From positions 62,001-126,000 of the forward strand of contig NZ_RXLP01000027.1 in NCBI RefSeq assembly GCF_004332295.1: a stretch of DNA of 64,000 bases, given 5' to 3'. The notes under the pieces were generated by a model that saw only the letters and a list, made by a program, of their open reading frames with translations, did not search any database and was not told the origin of the DNA. A program made the translations under genes and the position numbers. Source of the stretch: Alloscardovia theropitheci. Its GTDB lineage: Bacteria > Actinomycetota > Actinomycetes > Actinomycetales > Bifidobacteriaceae. Below are positions 62,432 to 64,000 of the stretch, piece by piece (the stretch's first letter is position 1; each line of letters opens with the position of its first letter).

Positions 62432-63787
62432 TTAGTTTCTGTGCGTTTTTTCAACTCGCGCTATATTAATACCAGCAAGAACCATGATCACAGCAAAAAT
62501 AAGCATAATATACTGAGCTCGAACGATCATAACATTAGCTTCAATAATATTAGCTGTAAGTAATGTAACAATCGATAATCCCACTGCACCACCTATTTGA
62601 TGGACAGTATTAACTACGCCGGATGCAGCTCCTGATTCAGTTTCGTTCGCTCCTTCTACAGCTTTGATAGTCATTGGAGCAACGACCAAGCCTTGCCCTA
62701 TACCGATAAGTAGCATAGGAATTGCAACTCCCCATACATATCCATAGTTAAGACCTATCAAAGCACCCAGTGCGATCCCTATACCATCGATAACAGCACC
62801 TGCTATAAGCACCGCAATATGAGAGAATTTATCACTGAGCTTATTTACCAATAACGATACGACGAATTGCGTAGCGGTCATAGGAATAAAAGCTAAAGCT
62901 GCCTGGAATGGTGTAAATCCGTAGAAATTTTGTAGCGCCTGTGGCATCAAGAAGAAATACGACATACTTGCTGCCATAAAGAAGAAGCGCGAAATATAGG
63001 CACTCGCGCGTATCCCACTACGGAAAAGCGATAATGGCATCAATGGCTGCTGATGCTTTGACTCAACAATAATTAAGCACACAAAAGCCAGAAGGCTAAG
63101 AAGCCCGGCATATAAACGCAACCACTGACCGTCTATAAAGTAGACAAGACCCGAAAAAGCTATTACCGAGAAAACTGCTCCCCACCAGTCGACACGCGAT
63201 TTAGAGTTACGTTCTGATTGTGGAACGAATATCCATGTAAGAATACACATGAGTATTCCCACAGGCACATTAATCAGGAAACCATACCGCCAGTTGCTAT
63301 AACTCGTAATTAATCCGCCGATGAGCAGACCAAAGCTTGAGCCTAAGCCAGCAGTCACACCATAGTAGGCTATAGCTCGAGATCTTTTCTCTCCCTTATA
63401 CGTATCCATTAAAAGAGCCAATGTAGTTGGCGCTAGAATTGCAGACCCAATACCTTGAAATGCCCTCATTGCGATTATCATTGTCGCACTTTGCGAAACT
63501 CCTACTAGGAATGAAGCAATAGTAAAAATAACAAGCCCTGCTAAAAAGACATACTTTCTTCCATATATGTCTCCTAGGCGTCCAAAGAACAGAAGTAAGC
63601 CGCCGAAAGTGAGAGCATACGCATTACTTACCCATGCGATTTGTGATGACGACATCGACAAATCATTGCTGATATGCACAGTACTAGTAAAGATAATTGA
63701 ATTGTCTAATAAGATCATAAAGTAGGTTAAAAGAACAATCGGCAGAATAATGCCAAATCCTTTAACTGCATTTTCGTCTTTTTTCAT
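62432..63787 (-). CDS. MFS multidrug exporter (DHA2/EmrB-QacA-like)
   Basis: 451 residues. Motif A GRLGDIYGRKYVFLAG between helices 2 and 3, motif C-like GLGSSFGLLIGG in helix 5, and about 12-14 helices. Typical of proton-driven drug or metabolite export with N-terminal LLDNSIIFTSTVHIS (the motif D1 of DHA2 with Asp in helix 1). Substrate unknown. AGAGAGAAG precedes ATG 63787. Confidence 0.9.
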   Translation of the reverse strand: MKKDENAVKGFGIILPIVLLTYFMILLDNSIIFTSTVHISNDLSMSSSQIAWVSNAYALTFGGLLLFFGRLGDIYGRKYVFLAGLVIFTIASFLVGVSQSATMIIAMRAFQGIGSAILAPTTLALLMDTYKGEKRSRAIAYYGVTAGLGSSFGLLIGGLITSYSNWRYGFLINVPVGILMCILTWIFVPQSERNSKSRVDWWGAVFSVIAFSGLVYFIDGQWLRLYAGLLSLLAFVCLIIVESKHQQPLMPLSLFRSGIRASAYISRFFFMAASMSYFFLMPQALQNFYGFTPFQAALAFIPMTATQFVVSLLVNKLSDKFSHIAVLIAGAVIDGIGIALGALIGLNYGYVWGVAIPMLLIGIGQGLVVAPMTIKAVEGANETESGAASGVVNTVHQIGGAVGLSIVTLLTANIIEANVMIVRAQYIMLIFAVIMVLAGINIARVEKTHRN

Positions 63788-63886
63788 TCTTCTCTCTTTC
63801 TCATGCTGTGCTTGTAATTACTTCTGCGACTTACCTTGCTAATTTCGGCTGCCTACCCCGCTCTACCGGTTTGGTTCTTACTTCGT

Positions 63887-64000
63887 TTAATACACCGGTC
63901 GATCTGAACCCTGAGTGCTACTGTTTGCAATGCCAATGCTTTCTCGACTCAAATAATCTGGATTAGAGACAATCTTGACAACTACGTCAGCCATACTTTG
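63887..64000 (-). CDS. C-terminal end of an unidentified gene (cut by window edge)
   Basis: Open frame of 37 residues entering from the right edge and stopping at 63887 (TAA): ADVVVKIVSNPDYLSRESIG...TQGSDRPVY. It is too short to name. It could also be a complete 35-residue ORF from the ATG near 63994, but no ribosome site can be judged. It is read in the same direction as the MFS gene, 99 bases upstream of it. Confidence 0.35.
   Translation of the reverse strand, partial: QSMADVVVKIVSNPDYLSRESIGIANSSTQGSDRPVY

Overview
The window looks like a chromosomal segment of a low-GC member of the Bifidobacteriaceae (Gardnerella/Alloscardovia-like; the genus cannot be fixed from sequence alone). Supporting points are the order pheS-pheT followed by argC-argJ-argB-argD-argR-argG-argH, the run tyrS / TPR protein / HAD phosphatase / tlyA / nadK / recN / thrC, the actinobacterial families DUF3043 and DUF4191, polyphosphate glucokinase, and ECF vitamin transporters whose two ATPases and T subunit are fused in one chain. 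Most of the window is core metabolism and information processing. No tRNA, rRNA, CRISPR array, insertion sequence or prophage was recognised.

Layout. 1-2.4 kb: start of proA (cut by the window edge) divergent from thrC. 2.5-4.5 kb: an accessory locus of a small helical protein, a DUF1310-like membrane protein and a frameshifted lipase with a helical C-terminus, resembling type VII secretion lipase-toxin loci. 4.7-12.4 kb: minus-strand series recN, nadK, tlyA, a 42-residue protein, a HAD phosphatase, an Arg/Gly-rich TPR protein and tyrS. 12.5-13.6 kb: a thiamine-binding protein under a TPP riboswitch and a flavodoxin-fold oxidoreductase. 13.7-22.4 kb: the arginine cluster, with argF missing from its usual place and ARG boxes in front of argC. 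22.4-28 kb: a DUF4190-like protein, pheT, pheS and an rRNA methylase. 28-31.2 kb: a TPP-riboswitch-controlled YkoE ECF transporter whose switching stems can be read from the sequence.

31.5-37.4 kb: a small membrane protein behind 14-bp tandem repeats, an M20 peptidase, DUF3043, and a Zn-alcohol dehydrogenase / SDR / Cys-type alpha/beta hydrolase series. 37.5-41.6 kb: lipoamide dehydrogenase, DUF4191 and glnA, the last behind an 11-bp-periodic GlnR-like operator. 41.8-45.1 kb: a Fic protein and small or secreted hydrolases. 45-54.7 kb: Mrp ATPase, ligA and a 1.18-kilo-residue orphan in one overlapping series, divergent from a large polytopic membrane protein. 54.7-58.3 kb: FUSC-type protein, aminotransferase, polyphosphate glucokinase and a frameshifted nitroreductase. 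58.3-61.6 kb: FMN riboswitch, RibU and a fused ECF module. 61.7-64 kb: TMEM175-like channel, MFS exporter and a cut gene end.

Two themes link the regions. Vitamin uptake (two thiamine-related loci and one riboflavin locus) is under riboswitch control. Many plus-strand genes, and proA, have a TATAAT-like box 6-9 bases before the start codon and no Shine-Dalgarno sequence, so they are probably transcribed leaderless.
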